A DNA stretch of 64,000 nucleotides from Pseudomonas putida. Its GTDB lineage: Bacteria; Pseudomonadota; Gammaproteobacteria; Pseudomonadales; Pseudomonadaceae. A program made the translations under genes and the position numbers. Location: contig NZ_CP066306.1 of the NCBI RefSeq assembly GCF_016406145.1, positions 1,922,001 to 1,986,000 of the forward strand, written 5' to 3'. Positions 27,368-37,660 of the stretch are shown piece by piece. The first letter of the stretch is position 1. Each line of letters starts with the position of its first letter. The notes below the pieces were generated by a model. It had not been told where the DNA came from. It did not search any database and saw only the letters and a list, made by a program, of their open reading frames with translations.

Positions 27368-27736
27368 TCAATTCCGATGCTTGTGCCGCTCCCGCCAGGC
27401 TCGCCACCAGGCACCACTGAGCACAAAGCGCGGAAAGGTGATGAACTGTTCGGTCAGCAGGCGCTGCATGGCGTCCTTGCGGTTGGCGAATGGTTCTGGC
27501 TGCTCGGCCTCCAGGCGATGGCCCTGACGCTGCAGGCCCAGGCCGGCGATCAGGGAAATGATGCCGACAGCAATCTGGCCAAGGTCCAGGGCGAACAAGC
27601 CTGAAAGCACCAGCAAAGCGCCAAGGATGAACAGCGGCACTGCAATCAGGTGCAGCACCAGGTTGGTCGGGTGGCGGTGGTTGTGGTGATAGCCGCGCCA
27701 TTGCCAGGCGGGCAAGTTGGGCAGTCGTTTGCTCAT
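27368..27736 (-). CDS. Mpo1/DUF962-like small membrane protein
   Basis: A 122-residue protein with two closely spaced hydrophobic segments (about residues 27-48 and 51-68). The His-rich start YHHNHRHPTNLVLHLIAVPLF and the later QGHRLEAEQPEPF match the Mpo1-like DUF962 pattern; the yeast member is a dioxygenase in 2-hydroxy fatty-acid oxidation that uses conserved histidines for Fe2+. Bacterial members are uncharacterised. It is the second gene after the chemoreceptor on this strand, 75 bases away, and converges on the thioesterase gene. Confidence 0.75.
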   Translation of the reverse strand: MSKRLPNLPAWQWRGYHHNHRHPTNLVLHLIAVPLFILGALLVLSGLFALDLGQIAVGIISLIAGLGLQRQGHRLEAEQPEPFANRKDAMQRLLTEQFITFPRFVLSGAWWRAWRERHKHRN

Positions 27737-27811
27737 GGGCAGTTCCTCGCGGTCATGCCCAAAGCTTAGTGCGGCCCTGTGTTCACAGCCAATCGAGGCT
27801 AGCTATGGTGA

Positions 27812-29290
27812 CTATAGTTTGAGCTGGCCGATGGCCTTGTTCAGCTCGCCGGCCAGGGTAGCCAGTTCGCTGCTGGTGGTGGCCGAATCGACAGTCTGCT
27901 GCACGGTTTCCTCCGTAACGTCACGGATGCTGACTACTGCCCGGTTCATTTCTTCAGCCACTTGGCTTTGCTGCTCGGCGGCGACGGCTATCTGGGTGTT
28001 GCTCTCGCGCATCTGCGCCACGGCGCCGGTGATCTCGGCCAGCGCTGCGCCGGCTTCCTGGGCCTGGCGCACGCAGTCGTCAGCTTTGTAAGAGCTTTCC
28101 TGCATGAACTCCACCGCATCGCGGGTACCGGCTTGCAGGTCGGCAACCATGCCAGTGATCTCGTCGGTGGAGGTTTGCACACGTTTGGCCAGGCTACGCA
28201 CTTCATCTGCGACCACCGCAAAGCCACGGCCCATTTCGCCGGCGCGCGCTGCTTCGATGGCGGCATTTAGCGCCAGCAGGTTGGTCTGTTCGGCAATACT
28301 GTGGATGACGTTAACCACGCCATTGATCTTCTGGCTGTCCTCGGCCAGCTGGCGGATCATTTCGGCGGTCTGCTGCACACCGCTGGACAGCCCGGCAATC
28401 GAATCCTGCACCCGGTTGACCACATTCTTGCCGCTGCCAGCGAGGGTGTCGGCGGTCTGCGACAGGTCGCGGGTAGCACCGGCATGCTGGGCGATATGGT
28501 GCACGGTGGCGGACATCTCGTTGATCGCCGTGGCTGCCTGGTCGGTCTCACTCTGCTGGCCGAGCATGCCGTGGCGAACCTCGTTCATGCTTGTGGCCAG
28601 GCGCGCGGCGCCCGAATCGAGTTGCGCGGCCGTGCGTGCCACGGTGCTGACCACACGGTGGTAGGTCGACTGCATGGCGTTGAAGGCGCCTGCCATCTGG
28701 CCCACCTCGTCCCCACAAGCCAGGGGCACGCGGGCCGACAGGTCACCGGTTTTTTCCACGTGAAGCATGACATCCTTGAGGGTGTTGAGTTGGCTCAGCA
28801 GGAAGCGGATCAGCAGCTGCGAGGCGCAAAGCATTGCCAGCATAAGGATCAGTACGCAGACGGCGTAGTTGGCAAAACGCTCGAAGAACACCTGGCGCAC
28901 GCTCGGTGCCTGGGCCAGTACCGCCACCTGCTGGTCGCCATGGCGCAGTACCTGGGCGCCGCGTAGTGGGTTGTCGCCCAGGATCCAGTCGGCCGGGAGT
29001 GTTACCCAGCCCTGTGCATGGCGCAGGGCATCCAGACTTTGGCCGGCAAAGGTCGGAGTTTGGCCGGGTTGCCAGGTGATCACGTTGGCCTGGCGGGGCA
29101 GGGCAAGCCCTTGCGGCCAGGCGGCCAGCAGCTGTGCCTGGGATTGCGCCTGGATCTGCACAGCTTCAGCGCGGGCTCGCTGCTCCAGGTGCACGGCATA
29201 AAGCACCAGCATCAGGGTGGTGACAAAGGCCACTGCGTTGACGGCCCAGAACTTGTACTTCAGGGAAATATTGCTAAGCCAGGCACCCAT
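27812..29290 (-). CDS. Methyl-accepting chemotaxis protein
   Basis: A 492-residue chemoreceptor. The first membrane helix is at about residues 12-33 and the second at about 141-164. Between them is a short periplasmic domain of about 105 residues, rich in Gln and Trp, too small for a four-helix dCache fold; no ligand family is recognisable. HAMP covers about 162-215. The signalling domain follows, with the hairpin tip [21 protein letters not shown] near residue 370. There is no C-terminal CheR pentapeptide (it ends GQLKL). It is a stand-alone receptor with no che genes nearby. The stimulus is unknown. Confidence 0.92.
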   Translation of the reverse strand: MGAWLSNISLKYKFWAVNAVAFVTTLMLVLYAVHLEQRARAEAVQIQAQSQAQLLAAWPQGLALPRQANVITWQPGQTPTFAGQSLDALRHAQGWVTLPADWILGDNPLRGAQVLRHGDQQVAVLAQAPSVRQVFFERFANYAVCVLILMLAMLCASQLLIRFLLSQLNTLKDVMLHVEKTGDLSARVPLACGDEVGQMAGAFNAMQSTYHRVVSTVARTAAQLDSGAARLATSMNEVRHGMLGQQSETDQAATAINEMSATVHHIAQHAGATRDLSQTADTLAGSGKNVVNRVQDSIAGLSSGVQQTAEMIRQLAEDSQKINGVVNVIHSIAEQTNLLALNAAIEAARAGEMGRGFAVVADEVRSLAKRVQTSTDEITGMVADLQAGTRDAVEFMQESSYKADDCVRQAQEAGAALAEITGAVAQMRESNTQIAVAAEQQSQVAEEMNRAVVSIRDVTEETVQQTVDSATTSSELATLAGELNKAIGQLKL

Positions 29291-29405
29291 GGGCAGGTCT
29301 TCTCTGAGTTGAGCGGAAACATTATTGGCAAGGTGCCATCATTGTGCCCGCCCACGCCTGGGAGGTTTTGACGTGTATCAACAAATCGTTTATGCCCGAT
29401 CAAGC

Positions 29406-30203
29406 TCAGGTCAGCTGGAAGAATGCCCGAGCCGTTGCGGTAGTGTGCGCCGCGGTCTCTTCAACTCGTTCACCCCGGTGCAACGCTACCTCCCGCAGCA
29501 CCTCTGGCAAAAACGCCGGCTCGTTGCGCCCGCTCTTCGGTTTCGGTCGCAGACTGCGCGGCAGCAGGTACGGGGCATCACTTTCCAGCATCAAGCGCCC
29601 TTGTGGGATATTTCCCACCAGCGGATGCAGGTGCGTGCCGCGGCGTTCGTCACAGATCCAGCCGGTGATGCCAATGTGCAGATCCATGTCCAGGTAGGCG
29701 AACAGTGCGTCACGCTCGCCGGTGAAGCAATGCACCACGGCGGCCGGCAGGTGGTCACGGTAGTCCTTCACAATCGCCAGCAAGCGCTCGCTGGCATCAC
29801 GCTCATGCAGGAACACTGGCAGACGCAACTCGGCGGCCAGCGCCAACTGAGCTTCCAAGGCTTTTTCCTGGAGTGGGCGAGGGGAGAAGTCGCGGTTGAA
29901 GTCCAGCCCGCATTCGCCTACGGCGCGCACACGCGCTTCACTCAGCAACTGGCGCAGTCGTTGGTCGCTGTTGGCGTCCCACGCTTTGGCGTCGTGCGGG
30001 TGTACGCCGGCTGTGGCGAACAGGTGCTCGCTGGCGGGATCCAGCTGCTGGCACAGTTCAAGCGCCTGCTCGCTGACCGCGAGGCTGGTGCCGGTAAGGA
30101 TCATCTGGACTACGCCGGCTTCGATGGCGCGCTCGACAATGGCGGCCTGCTGGTCGTGGAAACTGCTATTGGTCAGGTTGACGCCGATATCGATCAGTTG
30201 CAT
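29406..30203 (-). CDS. tatD: TatD, metal-dependent 3'-5' exonuclease
   Basis: A 265-residue TIM-barrel hydrolase of the TatD family, closest in look to E. coli TatD and not YcfH: it begins [15 protein letters not shown] and has [11 protein letters not shown] (about residues 64-74), [12 protein letters not shown] (about 95-106), VHCFTGERD (about 158-166), [12 protein letters not shown] (about 178-189) and [12 protein letters not shown] (about 208-219). These carry the metal-binding His, Glu and Asp residues. Family members degrade single-stranded DNA or RNA and help DNA repair. It lies 115 bases upstream of the chemoreceptor on the same strand and diverges from the transglycosylase gene. Confidence 0.93.
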   Translation of the reverse strand: MQLIDIGVNLTNSSFHDQQAAIVERAIEAGVVQMILTGTSLAVSEQALELCQQLDPASEHLFATAGVHPHDAKAWDANSDQRLRQLLSEARVRAVGECGLDFNRDFSPRPLQEKALEAQLALAAELRLPVFLHERDASERLLAIVKDYRDHLPAAVVHCFTGERDALFAYLDMDLHIGITGWICDERRGTHLHPLVGNIPQGRLMLESDAPYLLPRSLRPKPKSGRNEPAFLPEVLREVALHRGERVEETAAHTTATARAFFQLT

Positions 30204-30361
30204 GGTGCTACCTCGTGCCGCGGGACGGCCAGCATAACAAAAAGCGCGATTTTCGGGAAAAAGCCAAGAACTTCAGGCTGTTGTCATGGTCTTTTGCGGT
30301 CATTTATCACGAGTTGCTCGTACACATGGATGCTGCCCACCGACCTCGGATACGTTTTCGC

Positions 30362-31768
30362 ATGCTGCGATACCTGCTCGCCCTGCTGCTGGCGTTTGGC
30401 CTGATGAGCGTCGGTCCCGCCTACGCACGCCTGCCGGGGCCGCAGCAGAACGTGCCGGTGAGCAAGGCCCGTGACCTTGAACAGATCCGCAGCAGCAAGG
30501 TGCTGCGGGTACTGGTCAATCAAAGTCGCAATAGCTCCGGTGAGGTCAAGGGCGAGCCCGTCGGTATCGAGTACTACCGCTTGCGTGCGCTTGAGCATTA
30601 CCTCAACGCTCGGGCCGGCGACGGGCAACAGGTGCAGCTCAAACTCATCCCCAGAGCCAAAGAGCAACTACTCGGGGCCCTGCAGCGCGGTGAGGGCGAC
30701 CTTGCCGCCCCGGGCGAATTGCTCGACCCGAGCCTGGTCGGTGGCGTGAACAGCAGTGCTCCGGTCCTGGACCAAGTGCCGCTGTGGCTGGTCGGGCGCA
30801 AGGGCGAGCGCAGTTTCACCCGTGTCGAGCAGTTGTCCGGGCGCACCGTGGCGCTGACCAGTGCCAGTGCCGCCGGCGCGCTGATCCAGCAGATCAACCA
30901 GCACCTGGCGCTGCGCAAGCGCCCGCCCGTCAAGATCGAGTGGGTCGATTCGACCCTGGCGGTGGAGGACGTGCTGGAGATGGTCCAGGCCGGCATCTAT
31001 CACCTGACCGTGGTGGAGCGGCCGATCGCGCTGCGCTGGGCTCGGGTAATGCCACGCCTGCGCCTGGATAGCCGCCTGCAACTGGGCCCGCCGCAAGCCA
31101 TGCGCTGGTATGTGCGGCGTGATGCGACGCTGCTGCAGGCCACGGTCGATCGTTTTTTGCAGGGCTACCGTGCGCCGGAGAACCAGGACGCTGCCTTCGA
31201 GCGCATCTACCGGCGCCAGTACCGCGTGCACAACCCGCTTGCGCGCAAGGACCGTCAGCGCCTGGCTTCTGTGCGCGCGGTGCTGCAGAAACATGGCCAG
31301 GCGCAACAGATCGACTGGTTGAACCTTGCCGCTTTGGCCTTCAAGGAGTCGACCCTCAACCCGGCGGCGCGCGGCAGTGGCGGGGCGCATGGCCTGATGC
31401 AGATCACTCCTGCAGCTGCCCAACGGGTCGGGGTCAGCAATACCGCAACGGTGGATGGCAATGTCCAGGCCAGCGCCCGTTACCTGGCGTTGATACGCCG
31501 CAAGTTCTTTGCCAGCCCGCAGATCAACGAGCGTGAGCGCATGGCCTTTGTGCTGGCCGCCTACAACCTTGGGCCCGAGCGGGTCCAGGCCATGCGTGTC
31601 GAGGCTCGCAAGCGTGGCCTCAATGGCAATCAATGGTTCTTTCAGACCGAACGGGTCGCGATGGAGCAGGTGGGCATGGGGCCGGTGAACTTCGTCAACA
31701 GCGTGAACAAGTACTTCCTGGCGTTCAACCGTGAGCGTGCGGTGCTGGAGCGGAGGGCCAAGCGCTAA
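30362..31768 (+). CDS. MltF-like membrane-bound lytic transglycosylase
   Basis: A 468-residue envelope enzyme. The signal peptide MLRYLLALLLAFGLMSVGPAYA is cleaved after AYA. An amino-acid-binding-protein-like regulatory domain spans about residues 40-290 (SKVLRVLVNQSRNSS; GRTVALTSASAAGALIQQIN). A SLT lytic transglycosylase domain follows, with catalytic Glu329 in AFKESTLNPAARG and the GLMQITPAAA motif. It should cleave the glycan strand of peptidoglycan to 1,6-anhydroMurNAc ends. No lipobox is seen, so it may be soluble in the periplasm, unlike MltF of enterobacteria. An in-frame ATG at 30326 is an alternative start but would put basic residues ahead of the signal. This domain pair is the MltF architecture. 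Confidence 0.88.
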   Translation: MLRYLLALLLAFGLMSVGPAYARLPGPQQNVPVSKARDLEQIRSSKVLRVLVNQSRNSSGEVKGEPVGIEYYRLRALEHYLNARAGDGQQVQLKLIPRAKEQLLGALQRGEGDLAAPGELLDPSLVGGVNSSAPVLDQVPLWLVGRKGERSFTRVEQLSGRTVALTSASAAGALIQQINQHLALRKRPPVKIEWVDSTLAVEDVLEMVQAGIYHLTVVERPIALRWARVMPRLRLDSRLQLGPPQAMRWYVRRDATLLQATVDRFLQGYRAPENQDAAFERIYRRQYRVHNPLARKDRQRLASVRAVLQKHGQAQQIDWLNLAALAFKESTLNPAARGSGGAHGLMQITPAAAQRVGVSNTATVDGNVQASARYLALIRRKFFASPQINERERMAFVLAAYNLGPERVQAMRVEARKRGLNGNQWFFQTERVAMEQVGMGPVNFVNSVNKYFLAFNRERAVLERRAKR

Positions 31769-31882
31769 TAAATCGATTTATTTGATTGGTTTGCTGGGTT
31801 TTTTGCGATTCAAATATCTGTCAAGTCGATTACTATGGCGCCCATCCCAACACAACAGCCCAGCTTTCAAGGAAGTCACCCA

Positions 31883-32317
31883 ATGAACAACGCAATCATC
31901 AAACTGCTCTCCACCCGCGCCGGCCTGGGCCTGAGCGTAATTCGCATCCTGGTCGGCATCATCTTCATGGCGCACGGTGCGCAGAAACTCTTCGGCCTGT
32001 TCGGTGGCTACGGGTTGGAGGGCACCGGCCAGTGGATGGAGAGCATCGGCCTGGCCCCCGGTTACCTGATGGCCCTGTTGTCCGGCAGCGCCGAGTTCTT
32101 CGGCGGCCTGGCCCTGGTGATCGGCCTGCTGGCTCGCCCGGCGGCTCTGGCGTTGACAGTGACGCTGGTGGTGGCAATCTTCTCGGTGCACATCGGTAAC
32201 GGCCTGTTCATGTCCAACAATGGCTATGAGTTCGCCCTGGCGTTGCTGGCGGGTACCGTCGCGGTACTGATCGAAGGCGCTGGTCGCTTCTCCGTAGACC
32301 GATTGATCGCCCGCTGA
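31883..32317 (+). CDS. DoxX-family membrane protein
   Basis: A 144-residue inner-membrane protein with four hydrophobic helices (about residues 17-33, 60-84, 85-103 and 115-133). The segment GIIFMAHGAQKLFGLFGGYGLEGTGQWM is typical of the DoxX family (YqjF/YphA type). AAGGAAG precedes ATG 31883. The family is linked to redox or thiol-stress membrane complexes in some bacteria, but the function of this member is unknown. It stands alone between the transglycosylase and a repeat-bearing gap. Confidence 0.88.
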   Translation: MNNAIIKLLSTRAGLGLSVIRILVGIIFMAHGAQKLFGLFGGYGLEGTGQWMESIGLAPGYLMALLSGSAEFFGGLALVIGLLARPAALALTVTLVVAIFSVHIGNGLFMSNNGYEFALALLAGTVAVLIEGAGRFSVDRLIAR

Positions 32318-32320
32318 CAG

Positions 32321-32391
32321 CTCATGCTGCAGGCCTCAAGTTGATGACTTTCAGCTTGGGGCTTGCAGCTTGCCGCGTGTAGCTCTAGCAT
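32321..32391. repeat. CTTGCAGC-type dispersed repeat
   Basis: The gap after the DoxX gene holds several copies of the GCTTGCAGCTTG type in both orientations (CAGCTTGGGGCTTGCAGCTTGCCGC; CTGCAGGCCTCAAGTTG). Related sequence occurs after greB and between cysB and cysH. It is a low-copy family of inverted repeats common in Pseudomonas intergenic DNA, possibly serving as 3'-end structures. Confidence 0.5.
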
Positions 32392-32531
32392 ACCGCCTGC
32401 GCCGATTTAAACAGCTACTTGCGGGGCGCAGGAAAGCCCAGCCCCGGGTCATCCGAAATACCGCTAAAGCGCTGGTTCGGTGACGCCTCCCACCGCTGCC
32501 CAGCGGGATTTGCGAGGCGGAGAAACACTCC

Positions 32532-32840
32532 ATGAGTTGCCCACGTACCAGTGTCTGCTTGAGCCCACTGCCTGCCAGCCAGGCCACCCGTACACCGCGC
32601 ATCCTGCTCGGTGGCCAGCATCAGCCCACTCTTTTGCGTCATCTCGAAGGCTTGTCCCGTCGCAAAGGCCAGGCCCGCGCCTTCCTCATCCAGTTTGCCG
32701 ATACCGCGTGCCGGCTGGAGCAGTTTGGCAACGACCGCTTCGATCTGGCGGTGATCCAGGCCCCTGCCCCGCAGGATGCTGCCGAAGTGATCGGCCACCT
32801 CACCCGCATCGCACGCCAGGGCCTGATTACCCGACGCTGA
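32532..32840 (+). CDS. Hypothetical protein, translationally linked to greB
   Basis: A 102-residue protein with no recognised domain. The first 20 residues are Cys/Pro/Ser-rich; the rest is basic and contains FGNDRFDLAVIQAPAPQDAAEVIGHL, a beta-alpha pattern that resembles part of a Rossmann-like fold. Its TGA (32838-32840) overlaps the GAGGA ribosome-binding site of greB, which argues that it is real and that the two are coupled. It could be a shortened version of a longer Pseudomonas protein family. A competing frame on the other strand (32415-32798) has no such support. Confidence 0.55.
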   Translation: MSCPRTSVCLSPLPASQATRTPRILLGGQHQPTLLRHLEGLSRRKGQARAFLIQFADTACRLEQFGNDRFDLAVIQAPAPQDAAEVIGHLTRIARQGLITRR

Positions 32841-32851
32841 GGATCCCGCTG

Positions 32852-33325
32852 TTGAGTACCAATATCATCACGACAGAAGGCCATGAAGCTCTGAAGAAAG
32901 AGTTGGACCATCTGTGGCGGGTGTATCGCCCGGAAATTACCCAGAAGGTGGCTTGGGCTGCCTCGCTGGGGGATCGCAGCGAGAATGCCGACTACCAGTA
33001 CAACAAGAAGTTGCTGCGTGAGATCGACCGTCGGGTCCGATACCTGCGCAAGCGCCTCGAAGACGTCAAAGTGGTTGCCTATTCGCCGCAGCAGGAGGGC
33101 AAGGTCTTCTTCGGTGCCTGGGTGGAGATCGAAAATGATGACGGCGAAACCCTGAAGTTTCGCATCGTCGGGTACGACGAGATCTATGGACGCAATGACT
33201 ATATCTCGATCGATTCGCCGATGGCGCGGGCCCTGCTCAAGAAAGAGAAGGGTGATGAGGTGGTGGTGCACACACCTACCGGCGAAGCGACCTGGTATGT
33301 AAGCAGCATAAGTTACGAACAGTAA
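32852..33325 (+). CDS. greB: Transcription elongation factor GreB
   Basis: A 157-residue protein (E. coli GreB is 158) that rescues backtracked RNA polymerase by stimulating transcript cleavage. The N-terminal coiled coil carries the acidic tip needed for catalysis (GDRSENADYQYNKKLLREIDRRVRYLRKRLEDV, about residues 38-71). The C-terminal domain ends with GDEVVVHTPTGEATWYVSSISY. The frame has no ATG; the start is TTG 32852, giving MSTNIITTEGHEALKKEL, with GAGGA about nine bases upstream. That length fits the family best. GreB type, not GreA, is shown by the many basic residues after the acidic tip. Confidence 0.93.
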   Translation: MSTNIITTEGHEALKKELDHLWRVYRPEITQKVAWAASLGDRSENADYQYNKKLLREIDRRVRYLRKRLEDVKVVAYSPQQEGKVFFGAWVEIENDDGETLKFRIVGYDEIYGRNDYISIDSPMARALLKKEKGDEVVVHTPTGEATWYVSSISYEQ

Positions 33326-33330
33326 GCGTT

Positions 33331-33381
33331 CAGCTGCAAGCCGAGGCGTATTGGCCATGCTTGCAGCTTGCAGCTTGCAAG
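33331..33381. repeat. CTTGCAGC-type inverted repeat between greB and the permease gene
   Basis: CAGCTGCAAG on the left pairs with CTTGCAGCTTGCAGCTTG on the right around GGCGTATTGG. The element fills the gap between the greB stop and the converging permease stop and may end both transcripts. Confidence 0.55.
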
Positions 33382-33382
33382 G

Positions 33383-35889
33383 CTACCCCTCTCGAAGCAC
33401 CGCCAACGGGCTGGCATTAAGCGCCCGCCGAGTCCCGAGCACACCAGCCCCGCCTACCAGTAGTGCGCCCGCCAGCGGCAGTATCAGCAGCCACGGATGC
33501 GGGCCCCACTGCAGGTCGAACGCATAGCGGTAAAGCACCAGGGTAATCAACTCACAGCCTAGCGCTGCCAGGGCGCCACTGGCCGCACCCAGCAGCCCGA
33601 ACTCGATACGCCGCGCTTTCACCAGCAACGGTCGAGCAGCGCCAAGCGCGCGCAGCAATGCGCCTTGGCGAATGCGTTCATCCAGCGTTGCCTGCAAGCC
33701 TGCGAACAGCACGGCCAGCCCCGCCGCCAGGACGAACAGCAATACATATTCCACCGCCAGGGTAACCTGGGCGAGGATGCTGCGCAGCTGCTCCAGCAAG
33801 GCATCGACTTGCAGGATGGTCACTGCCGGGAACGCCCGCGACAGGGCCACCACATCCAAGTCATGACCCGCCGCGAGGTAGAAGCTGGTCAAGTAGGTGG
33901 TCGGCAGCCCCTGCAGGGTGCCGGGCTGGAAGATCATGTAGAAGTTCGGCTGGAAGCTGTCCCAGTGCACGCTGCGCAGGCTGCTGACTCGTGCCTGGCG
34001 TTGTTCGCCGCCAATGTCGAAGGTCAGTAGGTCGCCCAGTTGCACCTTCAGGCTGGCGGCAAGGTCCGCTTCGACCGAAACGCCGGGGATTTCATCGCCA
34101 GCCGGTAGCGCCCGCCACCAGTTGCCGGCAGTCAAGGCATTGCCTGCGGGCAGGTCGGCGGCCCAGGTCAAGCTGAGGTCGCGCTGAACGGCGCGCTCGC
34201 CGGCGGAATCCTTGCTGACGATCTGTTGCACGGGTTGCTCGTTGATCTGGATCAGCCGGCCAGGCGTCACCGGGTACAGCGGTGCGGAGGCTGCGTTCAC
34301 CTCGTGCAGGCGCTGGGCAAAAGGCTCACGGTCGTCGGGCAGGATGTTCAGGGCGAAATGGTTGGGTGCGTCCTTGGGCAGTTGTGCCTGCCAGGTGTCG
34401 AGCAGCTCGGCGCGCAGCAAGGCGACCAGGGCCATGGCCAGCAGGATCAGGCCAAACGCCAGTGCCTGGCCCGCGGCAGCCATGGGGTGGCGCAGCAACT
34501 GGCCCAAGCCCAGGCGCCAGGGCAGCGGGGCGCCCGCCAGCAGTTGCCGCAGGCTGCGCAGCCCAAGCAGCAGCAGGCCGCCCAGTGCCAGCGCGGCAAG
34601 CAACCCGCCGCCAAGCAGAGCGAAGGTCAGCAGCAGGTCGAGGCTCAGGCGCCACATGATCAGGCCCAGCGCGAACAGGGCGGCGCCGTAGACCAGCCAG
34701 CTGCTGGGTGGCACGGGCAGCAGGTCGCGGCGCAGTACACGCAGTGGCGGCACCTTGCCCAGGGCGGCGAGCGGGGGCAGGGCGAAACCGGCCAGTGCGA
34801 CCAGCCCGGTGGCGATGCCGGCCAATGCCGGGAGGATGCCGCCAGGCGGCACCACGCTCGGCAGCAGACCGTGCAACAGGCGGAACAGGCCCAGTTGCGC
34901 CAGCCAGCCGAGTAGGGCGCCCACCAGCGCTGCCAGCAGGCCGAGCATGGCCAGTTGCAGGCAGTACAGGCCCAGCGCCTGGTGGCGGGACAACCCCAGG
35001 CAGCGCAACAGTGCACTGGCGTCCAGGCGCCGCGCTGCATAGCGGCTGGCCGACAGTGCCACGGCGACGCCTGCCAGCAGCACCGCTACCAGGCTGGCCA
35101 TGTTCAGGTAGCGTTCGGCCTTGCCCAGGGCGCCCCCGATCTGCCGGTTGCCATCGCGGGTGTCGAGCAGGCGCTGGTTCGCCGCCAGGTTCTTCTCCAG
35201 CCCCTGACGGTACTGCGCCAGGGCCTGCGCATCGCCGCGCCACAGCTCACGGTAGCTGACCCGGCTGCCGGGCTGAATGACCCCTGTGGCCTCCAGGTCG
35301 GCGAGGTTCATCATCACCCGCGGGGTGAGGCTATAAAAGTTGTTGGCACGGTCCGGTTCGTAGGTCAGAACGCGGCTCATGCGCAGGGTCTTCATGCCGA
35401 CATCGATGCTGTCGCCGATGCTCAGGCCAAGGGCAGCCAGCAGGCGCGGTTCGACCCAGACCTCGCCCGGCGGCGGGCCGCCACCGGGGGTTTCCATGGC
35501 ATACGGCGCCGGTGCACTGCGTACCTGGCCACGCAGGGGGTAGGCGCCATCGGCGGCCTTGATGCTCGACAGCTGAATGCCGGCATCACCACCGACCACG
35601 CTGGTGAACTCCACGACCCGTGCGTGGCGCAGCCCCAGGGCGGTGCCGGCATCGACCTGCTCTTGACGCGCCGGCGCACTGCCTTGCAATACCAGGTCGG
35701 CGCCGAGGAACTCGCTGGCGCGCAACTGCATGGCGCCATTGAGGCGGGCACCGAAATAACCGATGGCGGTGCTGGCGGCAACGGCCACCAGCAGGGCGAA
35801 GAACAGCACGCGCACTTCGCTGGCGCGGATGTCGCGCAACAACTGGCGCAGCGCCAGGCCGCACAGGCGGGAAAGCGGCATATGTTTCA

Positions 35890-35890
<1 letters not shown>
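33383..35890 (-). CDS. FtsX-like ABC transporter permease (YbbP-like)
   Basis: An 835-residue inner-membrane protein of the MacB/FtsX superfamily. One membrane helix at about residues 22-45 is followed by a large periplasmic MacB-type core (about 46-250), a first block of FtsX helices from about 265 to 400, more helices to about 490, a second periplasmic domain and a final FtsX block (about 715-830). This is the YbbP arrangement with ten helices. The ATPase gene precedes it with overlapping stop and start (TGATG), and tesA diverges, as in E. coli tesA-ybbA-ybbP. Such pairs are mechanotransmitters or lipoprotein-linked exporters, and not classical importers. The substrate is unknown. Confidence 0.9.
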
Positions 35891-36573
<683 letters not shown>

Positions 36574-36583
36574 GGAGAATCCA

Positions 36584-37189
36584 ATGCGAGTGTGGTGGTT
36601 GAGTGCCGGTCTGGCCCTGTATTGCCTGGCCCAGAGCGCAGCGGCGGGAACCTTGCTGGTTGTTGGCGATAGTATCAGCGCCGGTTTTGGCCTGGATACC
36701 CGCCAGGGGTGGGTCTCTTTGTTGCAGACCCGGCTCAGGGACGAAGGTTTCGATGATCAGGTGGTCAACGCTTCGATCAGCGGCGACACCAGTGCAGGGG
36801 GCCAGGCGCGGCTGCCTGCGCTGCTTGCAGCGCACAAGCCCAGCCTAGTGGTGCTGGAATTGGGCGGCAACGACGGGCTGCGCGGGCAGCCTCCAGAGCA
36901 ATTGCAACAAAATCTTGCCTCGATGATCGAGCGGTCACGCGAGTCCGGGGCCAAGGTCGTGCTGCTGGGCATGCGTCTGCCGCCCAATTATGGGGTGCGC
37001 TACACCACGGCGTTCGCCAAGGTTTATGAGCAGCTGGCAGCGGAGAAACAGGTGGCACTGGTGCCGTTTTTCCTCGAGGGCGTAGGGGGAGTGCCGGAGA
37101 TGATGCAGGCCGATGGCATCCATCCGGCGCAGGGTGCCCAGCAGCGGTTGCTGGAAAATGCCTGGCCAGCGATAAAACCCTTGCTCTGA
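36584..37189 (+). CDS. tesA: TesA, periplasmic acyl-CoA thioesterase I/lysophospholipase
   Basis: A 201-residue SGNH hydrolase. The signal peptide ends at AAA (residue 21). Catalytic Ser30 is in the GDS block VVGDSISAGFG; the oxyanion Gly and Asn lie in LELGGNDGLRG; and the Asp-His pair is in ADGIHPAQGAQ near the end. The family hydrolyses acyl-CoA, lysophospholipids and aryl esters in the periplasm. GGAGAA precedes ATG 36584. Divergence from ybbA/ybbP-like genes is conserved with E. coli and P. aeruginosa. Confidence 0.93.
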   Translation: MRVWWLSAGLALYCLAQSAAAGTLLVVGDSISAGFGLDTRQGWVSLLQTRLRDEGFDDQVVNASISGDTSAGGQARLPALLAAHKPSLVVLELGGNDGLRGQPPEQLQQNLASMIERSRESGAKVVLLGMRLPPNYGVRYTTAFAKVYEQLAAEKQVALVPFFLEGVGGVPEMMQADGIHPAQGAQQRLLENAWPAIKPLL

Positions 37190-37247
37190 CGCTTTAAACG
37201 GGGCCGGCTTTCGGCTAATGTTGCGCCCCCCGTTTCGAGAGCCCCCG

Positions 37248-37529
37248 ATGCCGCGCCCTGCCTGGTCCTTGTATGCCTACCAACTGATCGAGCCCGATGA
37301 GCAACTCGATCTGTTCGCCTGCCAGGAAATCCGCGTCCACCTTGTTGCCCGACAGCTCGAGCTGGGTGTACCGGTCGACCGTACCCTTTGTGGCGGGTTG
37401 CTGCCTGCACAACCACGCTGGTCCGGCGTGCCGCGCTCCATCTATCGTGACGGTCGCCTGTGCGACCTCTGTCGGGCGATTCTCGAAGCCCAGCGGCGCG
37501 GCATGCGTCCGGTATGGCCGCAGCTTTGA
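37248..37529 (+). CDS. Small cysteine-containing hypothetical protein
   Basis: A 93-residue protein starting MPRPAWSLYAYQLIEPDEQLDLFAC. It has cysteines in DLFACQE, RTLCGG and LCDLCRA; the CxxC near the C-terminus and the earlier cysteines could bind zinc or form a disulfide. There is no signal peptide or membrane helix. ATG 37248 has only a weak ribosome-binding site; an ATG 30 bases earlier gives a longer form. The gene lies between tesA and the L,D-transpeptidase. I do not recognise the family. Confidence 0.68.
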   Translation: MPRPAWSLYAYQLIEPDEQLDLFACQEIRVHLVARQLELGVPVDRTLCGGLLPAQPRWSGVPRSIYRDGRLCDLCRAILEAQRRGMRPVWPQL

Positions 37530-37660
37530 TGCGGCCCTTGGCCTGAAACTCAGAGCGCCTTTCATCATCTGAAACGCATGGAAACCACCAGTGTCTCCCG
37601 CTTGGCTCGGTGCGGGTGTACAATCGATTCTCTTGACCCACCTTTCGAAGGATTTACCGG

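Noticed and set aside
29291..29350. A FliA (sigma-28) promoter for the chemoreceptor
   Set aside because: GCCAATAA resembles the -10 element GCCGATAA, but no TAAA or TCAAG lies at the right distance upstream.
29325..30404. A 359-codon plus-strand frame opposite tatD
   Set aside because: Antisense to TatD with no motif of its own.
31767..31782. AT-rich palindrome AATAAATCGATTTATT after the transglycosylase gene as a terminator
   Set aside because: A stem of A-T pairs without a GC clamp would be too weak; it may be chance or a weak regulatory site.
32415..32798. Minus-strand frame opposing the small gene before greB
   Set aside because: No ribosome-binding site and no family; the plus-strand frame is better supported by its overlap with the greB ribosome site.
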